DNA of 64,000 nucleotides, taken from Osmia lignaria lignaria (lineage: Eukaryota > Arthropoda > Insecta > Hymenoptera > Megachilidae). Position 1 is the stretch's first letter; every line of letters starts with the position of its first letter. The notes beneath the pieces were generated by a model. It was not told the origin of the DNA, did no database searches, and worked only from the letters and a program-made list of their open reading frames with translations. Where the stretch lies: positions 4,402,001 through 4,466,000 of the forward strand of contig NC_135032.1 in the NCBI RefSeq assembly GCF_051020975.1, written 5' to 3'. Positions 13,001-23,800 of this stretch are shown here, piece by piece. The position numbers and the translations under genes were made by a program.

Positions 13001-13919
13001 TATTTCTTCTTCTTGTTGTTCTTCTTCTGCACAGCTAAGCTGGAAGTGGCATTTGCAGCTCGCAATAGTGCAGAGTTATCCCAAAGAAAGGGGCCACGGT
13101 GTTTCTGTATCTCTATTATGTTGGTGCGGCTTCGGAACTTTTAAATATCTCGATATATCTCGAAAACTACGCTTCTGATCAAAAAATATCATAGAACATA
13201 AATTGTAGGAAACATAATTCTCTACAAAAAAGGTCTCTTAACATTTTGCCATAGCTCGCTTCGTTTCCGAGATATTTGCAGATTTATCTCAAGGGAAGGG
13301 GCCTGACGGACATATTTCGAGATATTTCTTCTTCTTGTTGTTCTTCTTCTGCACAGCTGAGCTGGAAGTGGCATTTGCGGCTCGCAATAGTGCAGAGTTA
13401 TCTCAAAGAAAGGGGCCACGGTGTTTCTGTATCTCTATTATATTGGTGCGGCTTCGGAGCTTTTAAATATCTCGATATATCTCGAAAACTACGCTTCTGA
13501 TCAAAAAATATCATAGAACATAAATTGTAGGAAATATTATTCTCTACAAAAAAGGTCTCTTAACGTTTTGCCATAGCTCGCTTCGTTTCCGAGATATTTG
13601 CAGATTCATCTCAAGGGAAGGGGTCTGACGGACATATTTCGAGATATTTCTTCTTCTTGTTGTTCTTCTTCTGCACAGCTAAGCTCGAAGTGGCATTTGC
13701 AGCTCGCAATAGTGCAGAGTTATCTCAAAGAAAGAGGCCACGGTGTTTCTGTACCTCTATTATGTTGGTGCAGCTTCGGAACTTTTAAATATCTTGATAT
13801 ATCTCGAGAACTACGCATCTGATCAAAAAATATCATCGAACATAAAAAGTAGGAAACTTAATTCTCAACAAAAAAGGTCTCTTAACATTTTGCCATAGCT
13901 CGCTTCGTTTCCGAGATAT
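10056..13919 (+). repeat. HOR block 4: 6-monomer repeat, 1932 bp, with a recurring dimer
   Basis: Monomers 10378, 10700 and 11022 recur at 12310, 12632 and 12954 (offset 1932 bp). Their core is a dimer. The first member has CAGCTGAGCTGG, TATTATATTGG and TTCGGAGCTTTT. The second has GATTCATCTC, AGCTCGAAG, AAGAGGCCACGG, TGTACCTC and TGCAGCTTCGG. The dimer appears again at 13276+13598 and far downstream at 25829+26151 and 26473+26795. The second member reappears at the right edge of the window. Confidence 0.9.
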
Positions 13920-14241
13920 TTGCAGATTTATCTCAAGGGAAGTGGCCTGACGGACATATTTCGAGATATTTCTTCTTCTTGTTGTTCTTCTTCTGCACAG
14001 CTAAGCTGGAAGTGGCATTTGCAGCGCGCAATAGTGCAGAGTTATCTCAAAGAGAGGGGCCACGGTGTTTCTGTATCTCTATTATGTTGGTGCGGCTTCG
14101 GAACTTTTAAATATCTTGATATATCTCGAGAACTACGCATCTGATCAAAAAATATCATACTACATATAAAGTAGGAAACTTAATTCTCTACAAGAAAGGT
14201 CTCTAAACATTTTGCCATAGCTCGCTTCGTTTCCGAGATAT
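13920..14241 (+). repeat. Hybrid monomer at start of cassette copy 2
   Basis: The 5' part has GGAAGTGGCC, as in the type at 6193, while the 3' part has GCAGCGCGC and CATACTACATATAAAG, as in 6515. The same combination is found at 27117, so the exchange happened before the large duplication. It is preceded by the private variant CTCAACAAAAAAGG in both copies. Confidence 0.72.
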
Positions 14242-14885
14242 TTGCAGATTTATCTCAAGGGAAGGGGCCTGACGGACATATTTCGAGATATTTCTTCTTC
14301 TTGTTGTTCTTCTTCTGCACAGCTAAGCTGGAAGTGGCATTTGCAGCTCGCAATAGTGCAGAGTTATCTCAAAGAGAGGGGCCACGGTGTTTCTGTATCT
14401 CTATTATGTTGGTGCGGCTTCGGAACTTTTAAGTATCTTGATCTATCTCGAGAACTACGCATCTGACCAAAAAATATCATAGAAGATAAAAAGTAGGAAA
14501 CTTAATTCTCTACAAAAAAGGTCTCTTAACATTTCGCCATAGCTCGCTTCGTTTCCGAGATATTTGCAGATTTATCTCAAGGGATGGGGCCTGTCGGACA
14601 TATTTCGAGATATTTCTTCTTCTTGTTGCTCTTCTTCTGCACAGCTAAGCTGGAAGTGGCATTTGCGGCTCGCACTAGTGCAGAGTTATCTCAAAGAAAG
14701 GGGCCACGGTGTTTCTGTATCTCTATTATGTTGGTGCGGCTTCGGAACTTTTAAATATCTCGATATATCTCGAAAACTACGCTTCTGATCAAAAAATATC
14801 ATAGAACATAAATTGTAGGAAACATAATTCTCTACAAAAAACGTCTCTTAACATTTTGCCATAGCTCGCTTCGTTTCCGAGATAT

Positions 14886-15205
14886 TTGCAGATTTATCTC
14901 AAGGGAAGTGGCCTGACGGACATATTTCGAGATATTTCTTCTTCTTGTTGTTCTTCTTCTGCACAGCTAAGCTGGAAGTGGCATTTGCGGCTCGCACTAG
15001 TGCAGTTATCTCAGAGAAAGGGGCCACGGTGTTTCTGTATCCCTATTATGTTGGTGCGGCTTCGGAACTTTTAAATACCTCGATATATCTCGAAAACTAC
15101 GCTTCTGATCAAAAAATATCATAGAACGTAAATTGTAGGACACATAATTCTCTACAAAAAACGTCTCTTAACATTTTGCCATAGCTCGCTTCGTTTCCGA
15201 GATAT
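14886..15205 (+). repeat. 320-bp monomer with 2-bp deletion
   Basis: GTGCAGTTATCTC near 15000-15012 replaces GTGCAGAGTTATCTC. The loss of AG removes the junction of box 2. The same deletion is in 15528 and 28083, together with CGTAAATTGTAGGACAC, so all three share a parent. Confidence 0.9.
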
Positions 15206-15527
15206 TTGCAGATTCAGCTCAAAGGAACTGGCCTGACGGACATATTTCGAGATATTTCTTCTTCGTGTTGTTCTTCTTCTGCACAGCTAAGCTGGAAGTG
15301 GCATTTACAGCTCGCAATAGTGCAGAGTTATCTCAAAGAATGGGGCCACGGTGTTTCTGTATCTCTATTATGTTGGTGCGGCTTCGGAACTTTTAAATAT
15401 CTTGATATATCTCGAGAACTACGCATCTGATCAAAAAATATCATAGAGCATAAAAAGTAGGAAACCTAATTCTCTACAAAAAAGGTCTCTTAACATTTTG
15501 CCATAGCTCGCTTCGTTTCCGAGATAT

Positions 15528-15847
15528 TTGCAGATTTATCTCAAGGGAAGGGGCCTGACGGACATATTTCGAGATATTTCTTCTTCTTGTTGTTCTTCTT
15601 CTGCACAGCTAAGCTGGAAGTGGCATTTGCGGCTCGCACTAGTGCAGTTATCTCAGAGAAAGGGGCCACGGTGTTTCTGTATCCCTATTATGTTGGTGCG
15701 GCTTCGGAACTTTTAAATATCTCGATATATCTCGAAAACTACGCTTCTGATCAAAAAATATCATAGAACGTAAATTGTAGGACACATAATTCTCTACAAA
15801 AAACGTCTCTTAACATTTTGCCATAGCTCGCTTCGTTTCCGAGATAT
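15528..15847 (+). repeat. 320-bp monomer, hybrid copy of the 2-bp deletion
   Basis: The 3' part is the 14886 type with the 2-bp deletion and TGTAGGACAC. The 5' part has GGAAGGGGCC and is entered through AAAAAGTAGGAAACCTAATT, as for 16170. It and the next monomer are absent from the duplicate at 25507-30333, where the offset changes by 642 bp, two monomers minus 2 bp. Confidence 0.82.
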
Positions 15848-18745
15848 TTGCAGATTCAGCTCAAAGGAACTGGCCTGACGGACATATTTCGAGATATTTC
15901 TTCTTCTTGTTGTTCTTCTTCTGCACAGCTAAGCTGGAAGTGGCATTTACAGCTCGCAATAGTGCAGAGTTATCTCAAAGAATGGGGCCACGGTGTTTCT
16001 GTATCTCTATTATGTAGGTGCGGCTTCGGAACTTTTAAATATCTTGATATATCTCGAGAACTACGCATCTGATCAAAAAATATCATAGAACATAAAAAGT
16101 AGGAAACCTAATTCTCTACAAAAAAGGTCTCTTAACATTTTGCCATAGCTCGCTTCGTTTCCGAGATATTTGCAGATTTATCTCAAGGGAAGGGGCCTGA
16201 CGGACATATTTCGAGATATTTCTTCTTCTTGTTGTTCTTCTTCTGCACAGCTAAGCTGGAAGTGGCATTTGCGGCTCGCACTAGTGCAGAGTTATCTCAA
16301 CGAAAGGGGCCACGGTGTTTCTGTATCTCTATTATGTTGGTGCGGCTTCGGAACTTTTAAATATCTTGATATATCTCGAGAACTACGCATCTGATCAAAA
16401 AATGTCATAGAACGTAAAAAGTAGGAAACTTAATTCTCTACAAAAAAGGTCTCTTAACATTTTGCCATAGCTCTCTTCGTTTCCGAGATATTTCCAGATT
16501 TATCTCAAGGGAAGGGGCCTCACGGACATATTTCGAGATATTTCTTCTTCTTGTGGTTCTTCTTCTGCACAGCTAAACTGGAAGTGGCATTTCCAGCTCG
16601 CAATAGTGCAGAGTTATCTCAAAGAAAGGAGCCACGGTGTTTCTGTATCTCTATTATATTGGTGCGGCTTCGGAACTTTTAAATATCTTGATATATCTCG
16701 AGAACTACGCGTCTGATCAAAAAATATCATAGAACATAAAAAGTAGGAAACATAATTCTGTACAAAAAAGGTCTCTTAACATTTTGCCATAGCTCGCTTC
16801 GTTTCCGAGATATTTGCAGATTCAGCTCAAAGGAACTGGCCTGACGGACATATTTCGAGATATTTCTTCTTCTTGTTGTTCTTCTTCTGCACAGCTAAGC
16901 TGGAAGTGGCATTTACAGCTCGCAATAGTGCAGAGTTATCTCAAAGAATGGGGCCACGGTGTTTCTGTATCTCTATTATGTTGGTGCGGCTTCGGAACTT
17001 TTAAATATCTTGATATATCTCGAGAACTACGCATCTGATCAAAAAATATCATAGAGCATAAAAAGTAGGAAACCTAATTCTCTACAAAAAAGGTCTCTTA
17101 ACATTTTGCCATAGCTCGCTTCGTTTCCGAGATATTTGCAGATTTATCTCAAGGGAAGGGGCCTGACGGACATATTTCGAGATATTTCTTCTTCTTGTTG
17201 TTCTTCTTCTGCACAGCTAAGCTGGAAGTGGCATTTGCGGCTCGCACTAGTGCAGAGTTATCTCAACGAAAGGGGCCACGGTGTTTCTGTATCTCTATTA
17301 TGTTGGTGCGGCTTCGGAACTTTTAAATATCTTGATATATCTCGAGAACTACGCATCTGATCAAAAAATGTCATAGAACGTAAAAAGTAGGAAACTTAAT
17401 TCTCTACAAAAAAGGTCTCTTAACATTTTGCCATAGCTCTCTTCGTTTCCGAGATATTTCCAGATTTATCTCAAGGGAAGGGGCCTCACGGACATATTTC
17501 GAGATATTTCTTCTTCTTGTGGTTCTTCTTCTGCACAGCTAAACTGGAAGTGGCATTTCCAGCTCGCAATAGTGCAGAGTTATCTCAAAGAAAGGAGCCA
17601 CGGTGTTTCTGTATCTCTATTATATTGGTGCGGCTTCGGAACTTTAAAATATCTTGATATATCTCGAGAACTACGCGTCTGATCAAAAAATATCATAGAA
17701 CATAAAAAGTAGGAAACATAATTCTGTACAAAAAAGGTCTCTTAACATTTTGCCATAGCTCGCTTCGTTTCCGAGATATTTGCAGATTCAGCTCAAAGGA
17801 ACTGGCCTGACGGACATATTTCGAGATATTTCTTCTTCTTGTTGTTCTTCTTCTGCACAGCTAAGCTGGAAGTGGCATTTACAGCTCGCAATAGTGCAGA
17901 GTTATCTCAAAGAATGGGGCCACGGTGTTTCTGTATCTCTATTATGTTGGTGCGGCTTCGGAACTTTTAAATATCTTGATATATCTCGAGAACTACGCAT
18001 CTGATCAAAAAATATCATAGAGCATAAAAAGTAGGAAACCTAATTCTCTACAAAAAAGGTCTCTTAACATTTTGCCATAGCTCGCTTCGTTTCCGAGATA
18101 TTTGCAGATTTATCTCAAGGGAAGGGGCCTGACGGACATATTTCGAGATATTTCTTCTTCTTGTTGTTCTTCTTCTGCACAGCTAAGCTGGAAGTGGCAT
18201 TTGCGGCTCGCACTAGTGCAGACTTATCTCAACGAAAGGGGCCACGGTGTTTCTGTATCTCTATTATGTTGGTGCGGCTTCGGAACTTTTAAATATCTTG
18301 ATATATCTCGAGAACTACGCATCTGATCAAAAAATGTCATAGAACGTAAAAAGTAGGAAACTTAATTCTCTACAAAAAAGGTCTCTTAACATTTTGCCAT
18401 AGCTCTCTTCGTTTCCGAGATATTTCCAGATTTATCTCAAGGGAAGGGGCCTCACGGACATATTTCGAGATATTTCTTCTTCTTGTGGTTCTTCTTCTGC
18501 ACAGCTAAACTGGAAGTGGCATTTCCAGCTCGCAATAGTGCAGAGTTATCTCAAAGAAAGGAGCCACGGTGTTTCTGTATCTCTATTATGTTGGTGCGGC
18601 TTCGGAACTTTTAAATATCTTGATATATCTCGAGAACTACGCGTCTGATCAAAAAATATCATAGAACATAAAAAGTAGGAAACATAATTCTGTACAAAAA
18701 AGGTCTCTTAACATTTTGCCATAGCTCGCTTCGTTTCCGAGATAT
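15848..18745 (+). repeat. HOR block 6: trimeric repeat, three copies of 966 bp
   Basis: Phase marks at 15848, 16814 and 17780 start three near-identical trimers. The first monomer has GATTCAGCTCAAAGGAACTGG and CAAAGAATGGGG. The second (16170, 17136, 18102) has CTCAACGAAAGG and AATGTCATAG. The third (16492, 17458, 18424) has TTTCCAGATT at the phase mark, TTGTGGTTC, AAGGAGCCACGG and ACGCGTCTG. Differences among the copies are few, for example TATTATATTGG in two copies and TATTATGTTGG in the third, so the expansion looks recent. Confidence 0.93.
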
Positions 18746-19066
18746 TTGCAGATTTATCTCAAGGGAAGGGGCCTGACGGACATATTTCGAGATATTTCTT
18801 CTTCTTGTTGTTCCTCTTCTGCACAGTAAGCTGGAAGTGGCATTTGCAGCTCGCAATAGTGCAGAGTTATCTCAAAGAAAGGGGCCACGGTGTTTCTGTA
18901 TCTCTATTATGTTGGTGCGGATTCGGAACTTTTAAATATCTTGATATATCTCGAGAACTACGCATCTGATCAAAAAATATCATAGAACATAGAAAGTAGG
19001 AAACTTAATTCTCTACAAAAAAGGTCTCTTAACATTTTGCCATAGCTCTCTTCGTTTCCGAGATAT
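18746..19066 (+). repeat. 321-bp monomer with 1-bp deletion after CACAG
   Basis: GCACAGTAAGCTGG replaces GCACAGCTAAGCTGG at about 18821-18834, preceded by TTCCTCTTC. The copy at 30013 has the same deletion and the same GCGGATTCGG variant, offset 11267 bp. The frameshift ends the usual open frame. Confidence 0.88.
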
Positions 19067-19751
19067 TTGCAGATTTATCTCAAGGGAAGGGGCCTGACGG
19101 ACATATTTCGAGATATTTCTTATTCTTGTTGTTCTTCTTCTGCACAGCTAAGCTGGAAGTGGCATTTGCAACTCGCAATAGTGCAGAGTTATCTCAAAGA
19201 AAGGGGCCACGGTGTTTCTGTATCTCTATTATGTTGGTGCGGCTTCGGAACTTTTAAATATCTTGATATATCTCGAGAACTACGCATCTGATCAAAAAAT
19301 ATCATAGAACATAAAAAGTAGCAAACATAATTCTGTACAAAAAAGGTCTCTTAGCATTTTGCCATAGCTCGCTTCGTTTCCGAGATATTTGCAGATTTAT
19401 CTGAAGGGAAAGGGCCTGACGGACATATTTCGAGATATTTCTTCTTCTTGTTGTTCTTCTTCTGCACAGCTAAGCTGGAGGTGGCATTTGCAGCTCGCAA
19501 TAGTGCAGAGTTATCTCAAAGAAAGGGGCCACTGTGTTTCTGTATCTCTATTATGTTGGTGCGGCTTCGGAACTTTTAAATATCTTGATATATCTCGAGA
19601 ACTGCGCATCTGATCAAAAAATATCATACAACATAAAAATTAGGAAACTTAATTCTCTACAAAAAAGGTCTCTTAACATTTTGCCATAGCTCTCTTCGTT
19701 TCCGAGATATTTGCAGATTTATCTCAAGGGAAGGGGCCTGACGGACATATT

Positions 19752-19910
19752 TCGAGATATTTCTTGTTCTTGTTGTTCTTCTTCTGCACAGCTAAGCTGG
19801 AAGTGGCATTTGCGGCTCGCACTAGTGCAGAGTTATCTCAAAGAAAGGGGCCACGGTGTTTCTGTATCTCTATTATGTTGGTGCGGCTTCGGAACTTTTA
19901 AATATCTCGA
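19752..19910. repeat. Long-range inverted repeat within a monomer
   Basis: TCGAGATATTT at 19752-19762 and AAATATCTCGA at 19900-19910 are perfect 11-bp reverse complements about 137 bp apart in this monomer (19711). Monomers with the alternative 3' half read AAATATCTTGA, one mismatch at DNA level and a G-U pair in RNA. A transcript could fold here so that the central pyrimidine tract and box 2 lie in the loop. Function is not established. Confidence 0.6.
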
Positions 19911-20669
19911 TATATCTCGAAAACTACGCTTCTGATCAAAAAATATCATAGAACATAAATTGTAGGAAACATAATTCTCTACAAAAAAGGTCTCTGAACA
20001 TTTTGCCATAGCTCGCTTCGTTTCCGAGATATTTGCAGATATATCTCAAGGGAAGGGGCCTGACGGACATATTTCGAGATATTTCTTCTTCTTGTTGTTC
20101 TTCTTCTGCACAGCTAAGCTGGAAGTGGCATTTGCGGCTCGCACTAGTGAAGAGTTATCTCAAAGAAAGGGGCCACGGTGTTTCTGTATCTCTATTATGT
20201 TGGTGCGGCTTCGGAACTTTTAAATATCTCGATATATCTCGAAAACTACGCTTCTGATCAAAAAATATCATAGAACATAAATTGTAGGAAACATAATTCT
20301 CTACAAAAAAGGTCTCTTAACATTTTGCCATAGCTCGCTTCGTTTCCGAGATATTTGCAGATATATCTCAAGGGAAGGGGCCTGACGGACATATTTCGAG
20401 ATATTTCTTCTTCTTGTTGTTCTTCTTCTGCACAGCTAAACTGGAAGTGGCATTTACAGCTCGCAATAGTGCAAAGTTATCTCAAAGAAAGGGGCCACGG
20501 TGTTTCTGTATCTCTATTATGTTGGTGCGGCTTCGGAACTTTTAAATATCTTGATATATCTCGAGAACTGCGCATCTGATCAAAAAATATCATAGAACAT
20601 AAAAAGTAGGAAACTTAATTCTCTACAAAAAAGGTCTCTTAACATTTTGCCATAGCTCTCTTCGTTTCC

Positions 20670-20691
20670 GAGATATTTGCAGATTTATCTC
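20670..20691. repeat. Short inverted repeat at the phase mark
   Basis: GAGATA (20670-20675) and TATCTC (20686-20691) are perfect reverse complements separated by 10 bases. In monomers with GCAGATATATCTC (for example 20033 and 20355) the arms lengthen to 7 bp, GAGATAT and ATATCTC. This dyad recurs in most of the 198 copies. Whether it binds protein or extrudes is unknown. Confidence 0.6.
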
Positions 20692-20704
20692 AAGGGAAGG
20701 GGCC
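20678..20704 (+). repeat. Internal direct repeat, box 1 of the monomer
   Basis: This 27-bp segment contains TTATCTCAAGGGAAGGGGCC and begins TGCAGAT. It matches box 2, 114 bp downstream at 20792-20818, at 24 of 27 positions. The likely origin is an ancient duplication inside the ancestral monomer. In the GCAGATTCAGCTC monomer type (for example 15206, 16814 and 53195) this box is the most diverged part of the repeat. Confidence 0.8.
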
Positions 20705-20725
20705 TGACGGACATATTTCGAGATA

Positions 20726-20757
20726 TTTCTTCTTCTTGTTGTTCTTCTTCTGCACAG
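20726..20757 (+). repeat. Pyrimidine tract of TTC/TTG triplets ending in CACAG
   Basis: The segment is a run of TTC and TTG triplets that ends TTCTGCACAG. On the minus strand it is a GAA-rich purine tract. It is one of the more constant parts of the monomer; variants include TTATTC (19067, 20999, 24863), TTGTTC (19711), TTGTAC (23253, 31622, 34520, 36452, 37740) and GCTTCTTG (41925, 47077, 48043, 51263, 52551). It resembles a splice-acceptor polypyrimidine tract plus AG, but no gene context supports splicing. Confidence 0.7.
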
Positions 20758-20791
20758 CTAAGCTGGAAGTGGCATTTGCAGCTCGCAATAG

Positions 20792-20818
20792 TGCAGAGTT
20801 ATCTCAAAGAAAGGGGCC
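20792..20818 (+). repeat. Internal direct repeat, box 2 of the monomer
   Basis: This is the second 27-bp box. It begins TGCAGAG and contains TTATCTCAAAGAAAGGGGCC, with three differences from box 1. Because 114 is a multiple of three, both boxes read in the same frame of the spurious ORF, as YLKGRG and YLKERG. In the monomer at 2974 box 2 reads CAAAGGAAGGGGCC, one step closer to box 1, which may be a point mutation or conversion between boxes. Confidence 0.8.
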
Positions 20819-23800
20819 ACGGTGTTTCTGTATCTCTATTATGTTGGTGCGGCTTCGGAACTTTTAAATATCTTGATATATCTCGAGAACTACGCATCTG
20901 ATCAAAAAATATCATAGAACATAGAAAGTAGGAAACTTAATTCTCTACAAAAAAGGTCTCTTAACATTTTGCCATAGCTCTCTTCGTTTCCGAGATATTT
21001 GCAGATTTATCTCAAGGGAAGGGGCCTGACGGACATATTTCGAGATATTTCTTATTCTTGTTGTTCTTCTTCTGCACAGCTAAGCTGGAAGTGGCATTTC
21101 CAACTCGCAATAGTGCAGAGTTATCTCAAAGAAAGGGGCCACGGTGTTTCTGTATCTCTATTATGTTGGTGCGGCTTCGGAACTTTTAAATATCTTGATA
21201 TATCTCGAGAACTACGCATCTGATCAAAAAATATCATAGAACATAAAAAGTAGCAAACATAATTCTCTACAAAAAAGGTCTCTTAGCATTTTGCCATAGC
21301 TCGCTTCGTTTCCGAGATATTTGCAGATTTATCTGAAGGGAAAGGGCCTGACGGACATATTTCGAGATATTTCTTCTTCTTGTTGTTCTTCTTCTGCACA
21401 GCTAAGCTGGAGGTGGCATTTGCAGCTCGCAATAGTGCAGAGTTATCTCAAAGAAAGGGGCCACTGTGTTTCTGTATCTCTATTATGTTGGTGCGGCTTC
21501 GGAACTTTTAAATATCTTGATATATCTCGAGAACTGCGCATCTGATCAAAAAATATCATACAACATAAAAAGTAGGAAACTTAATTCTCTACAAAAAAGG
21601 TCTCTTAACATTTTGCCATAGCTCTCTTCGTTTCCGAGATATTTGCAGATTTATCTCAAGGGAAGGGGCCTGACGGACATATTTCGAGATATTTCTTCTT
21701 CTTGTTGTTCTTCTTCTGCACAGCTAAGCTGGAAGTGGCATTTGCGGCTCGCACTAGTGCAGAGTTATCTCAAAGAAAGGGGCCACGGTGTTTCTGTATC
21801 TCTATTATGTTGGTGCGGCTTCGGAACTTTTAAATATCTCGATATATCTCGAAAACTACGCTTCTGATCAAAAAATATCATAGAACATAAATTGTAGGAA
21901 ACATAATTCTCTACAAAAAAGGTCTCTGAACATTTTGCCATAGCTCGCTTCGTTTCCGAGATATTTGCAGATATATCTCAAGGGAAGGGGCCTGACGGAC
22001 ATATTTCGAGATATTTCTTCTTCTTGTTGTTCTTCTTCTACACAGCTAAGCTGGAAGTGGCATTTGCGGCTCGCACTAGTGAAGAGTTATCTCAAAGAAA
22101 GGGGCCACGGTGTTTCTGTATCTCTATTATGTTGGTGCGGCTTCGGAACTTTTAAATATCTCGATATATCTCGAAAACTACGCTTCTGATCAAAAAATAT
22201 CATAGAACATAAATTGTAGGAAACGTAATTCTCTACAAAAAAGGTCTCTTAACATTTTGCCATAGCTCGCTTGGTTTCCGAGATATTTGCAGATTTATCT
22301 CAAGGGAAGGGGCCTGACGGACATATTTCGAGATATTTCTTCTTCTTGTTGTTCTTCTTCTGCACAGCTAAGCGGGAAGTGGCATTTGCAGCTCGCAATA
22401 GTGCAGAGTTATCTCAAAGAAAGGGGCCACGGTGTTTCTGTATCTTTATTATGTTGGTGCGGCTTCGGAACTTTTAAATATCTTGATATATCTCGAGAAC
22501 TACGCATCTGATCAAAAAATATCATAGAACATAAAAAGTAGGAAACTTAATTCTCTACAAAAAAGGTCTCTTAACATTTTGCCATAGCTCTCTTCGTTTC
22601 CGAGATATTTGCAGATTTATCTCAAGGGAAGGGGCCTGACGGACATATTTCGAGATATTTCTTCTTCTTGTTGTTCTTCTTCTGCACAGCTAAGCTGGAA
22701 GTGGCATTTGCAGCTCGCAATAGTGCAGAGTTATCTCAAAGAAAGGGGCCACGGTGTTTCTGTATCTCTATTATGTTGGTGCGGCTTCGGAACTTTTAAA
22801 TATCTTGATATATCTCGAGAACTACGCATCTGATCAAAAAATATCATAGAACATAAAAAGTAGGAAACTTAATTCTCTACTAAAAAGGTCTCTTAACATT
22901 TTGTCATAGCTCGCTTCTTTTCCGAGATATTTGCAGATATATCTCAAGGGAAGGGGCCTGACGGACATATTTCGAGATATTTCTTCTTCTTGTTGTTCTT
23001 CTTCTGCACAGCTAACCTGGAAGTGGCATTTGCAGCTCGCAATAGTGCAGAGTTATCTCAAAGAAAGGGGCCACGGTGTTTCTGTATCTCTATTATGTTG
23101 GTGCGGCTTCGGAACTTTTAAATATCTTGATATATCTCGAGAACTACGCTTCTGATCAAAAAATATCATAGAACATAAATTGTAGGAAACATAATTCTCT
23201 ACAAAAAAGGTCTCTTAACATTTTGCCATAGCTCGCTTCGTTTCCGAGATATTTGCAGATATATCTCAAGGGAAGGGGCCTGACGGACATATTTCGAGAT
23301 ATTTCTTCTTCTTGTTGTACTTCTTCTGCACAGCTAAGCTGGAAGTGGCATTTACAGCTCGCAATAGTGCAAAGTTATCTCAAAGAAAGGGGCGACGGTG
23401 TTTCTGTATCTCTATTATGTTGGTGCGGCTTCGGAACTTTTAAATATCTTGATATATCTCGAGAACTACGCATCTGATCAAAAAATATCATAGAACATAA
23501 AAAGTAGGAGACTTAATTCTCTACAAAAAAGGTCTCTTAACATTTTGCCATAGCTCGCTTCGTTTCCGAGATATTTGCAGATTTATCTCAAGGGAAGGGG
23601 CCTGACGGACATATTTCGAGATATTTCTTCTTCTTGTTGTTCTTCTTCTGCACAGCTAAGCTGGAAGTGGCATTTGCGGCTCGCACTAGTGCAGAGTTAT
23701 CTCAAAGAAAGGGGCCACGGTGTTTCTGTATCTCTATTATGTTGGTGCGGCTTCGGAACTTTTAAATATCTTGATATATCTCGAGAACTACGCATCTGAT

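Larger units (their letters stand above)
13920..15847 (+). repeat. Block 5: second copy of the 5-monomer cassette plus an extra monomer
   Basis: Monomers 13920, 14242, 14564, 14886 and 15206 match the cassette at 6515-8124 in order and in private markers, including CTGACCAAA, ATAGAAGATAAAA and CATTTCGCC. The 13920 copy has GGAAGTGGCC in its 5' half instead of GGAAGGGGCC. The sixth monomer, 15528, duplicates the 3' part of 14886 and carries the same 2-bp loss. Confidence 0.88.
20677..20901 (+). other. Recurrent ~74-codon open frame of the monomer, probably non-coding
   Basis: Nearly every monomer carries the same open frame of 74 codons, ending at the TGA inside the TGATCA site. In most copies the first codon is TTG; only a few have ATG (721, 1043, 2652, 2974, 4261, 4583, 5227). 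Since 322 is 3n+1, successive copies sit in different frames and cannot join into one protein. Some copies are broken: a frameshift at 18746, 30013 and 39350; TGA from TATGATGG at 54161, 55771, 57059, 58669 and 59635; a stop at 40959; an early TAG at 48043. No signal peptide, domain or family is recognised. The peptide is rich in Ser, Cys and Leu because of the TTC/TTG triplets. Confidence 0.75.
20677..20998 (+). repeat. Representative 322-bp satellite monomer
   Basis: This copy is close to the array consensus and serves as the reference. In order it holds: a hairpin around the phase mark (20670-20691); box 1 of an internal direct repeat (20678-20704); one arm of an inverted repeat (20718-20728); a pyrimidine tract ending in CACAG (20726-20757); box 2 of the direct repeat (20792-20818); the second inverted-repeat arm (20866-20876); an XhoI site CTCGAG (20882-20887); a BclI site TGATCA (20899-20904); then three A-tracts before the next copy. 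It counts 126 G+C of 322. The length is 2 x 161 bp, compatible with two nucleosomes per monomer, which is inference only. Confidence 0.95.

Noticed and set aside
20663..20679. CENP-B box
   Set aside because: CTTCGTTTCCGAGATAT shares only the first seven bases (CTTCGTT) of the mammalian CENP-B box and lacks the conserved A and CGGG part.
20726..20757. 3' splice site (polypyrimidine tract plus CACAG)
   Set aside because: The resemblance is real, but there is no exon, no convincing donor site and no gene in the window. The tract repeats in every monomer.
20890..20910. Hammerhead ribozyme core, as found in some satellites of similar length
   Set aside because: The candidate core reads CTGATCA, while the hammerhead needs CTGANGA. 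I found no partner GAAA and cleavage triplet in a foldable arrangement on either strand.
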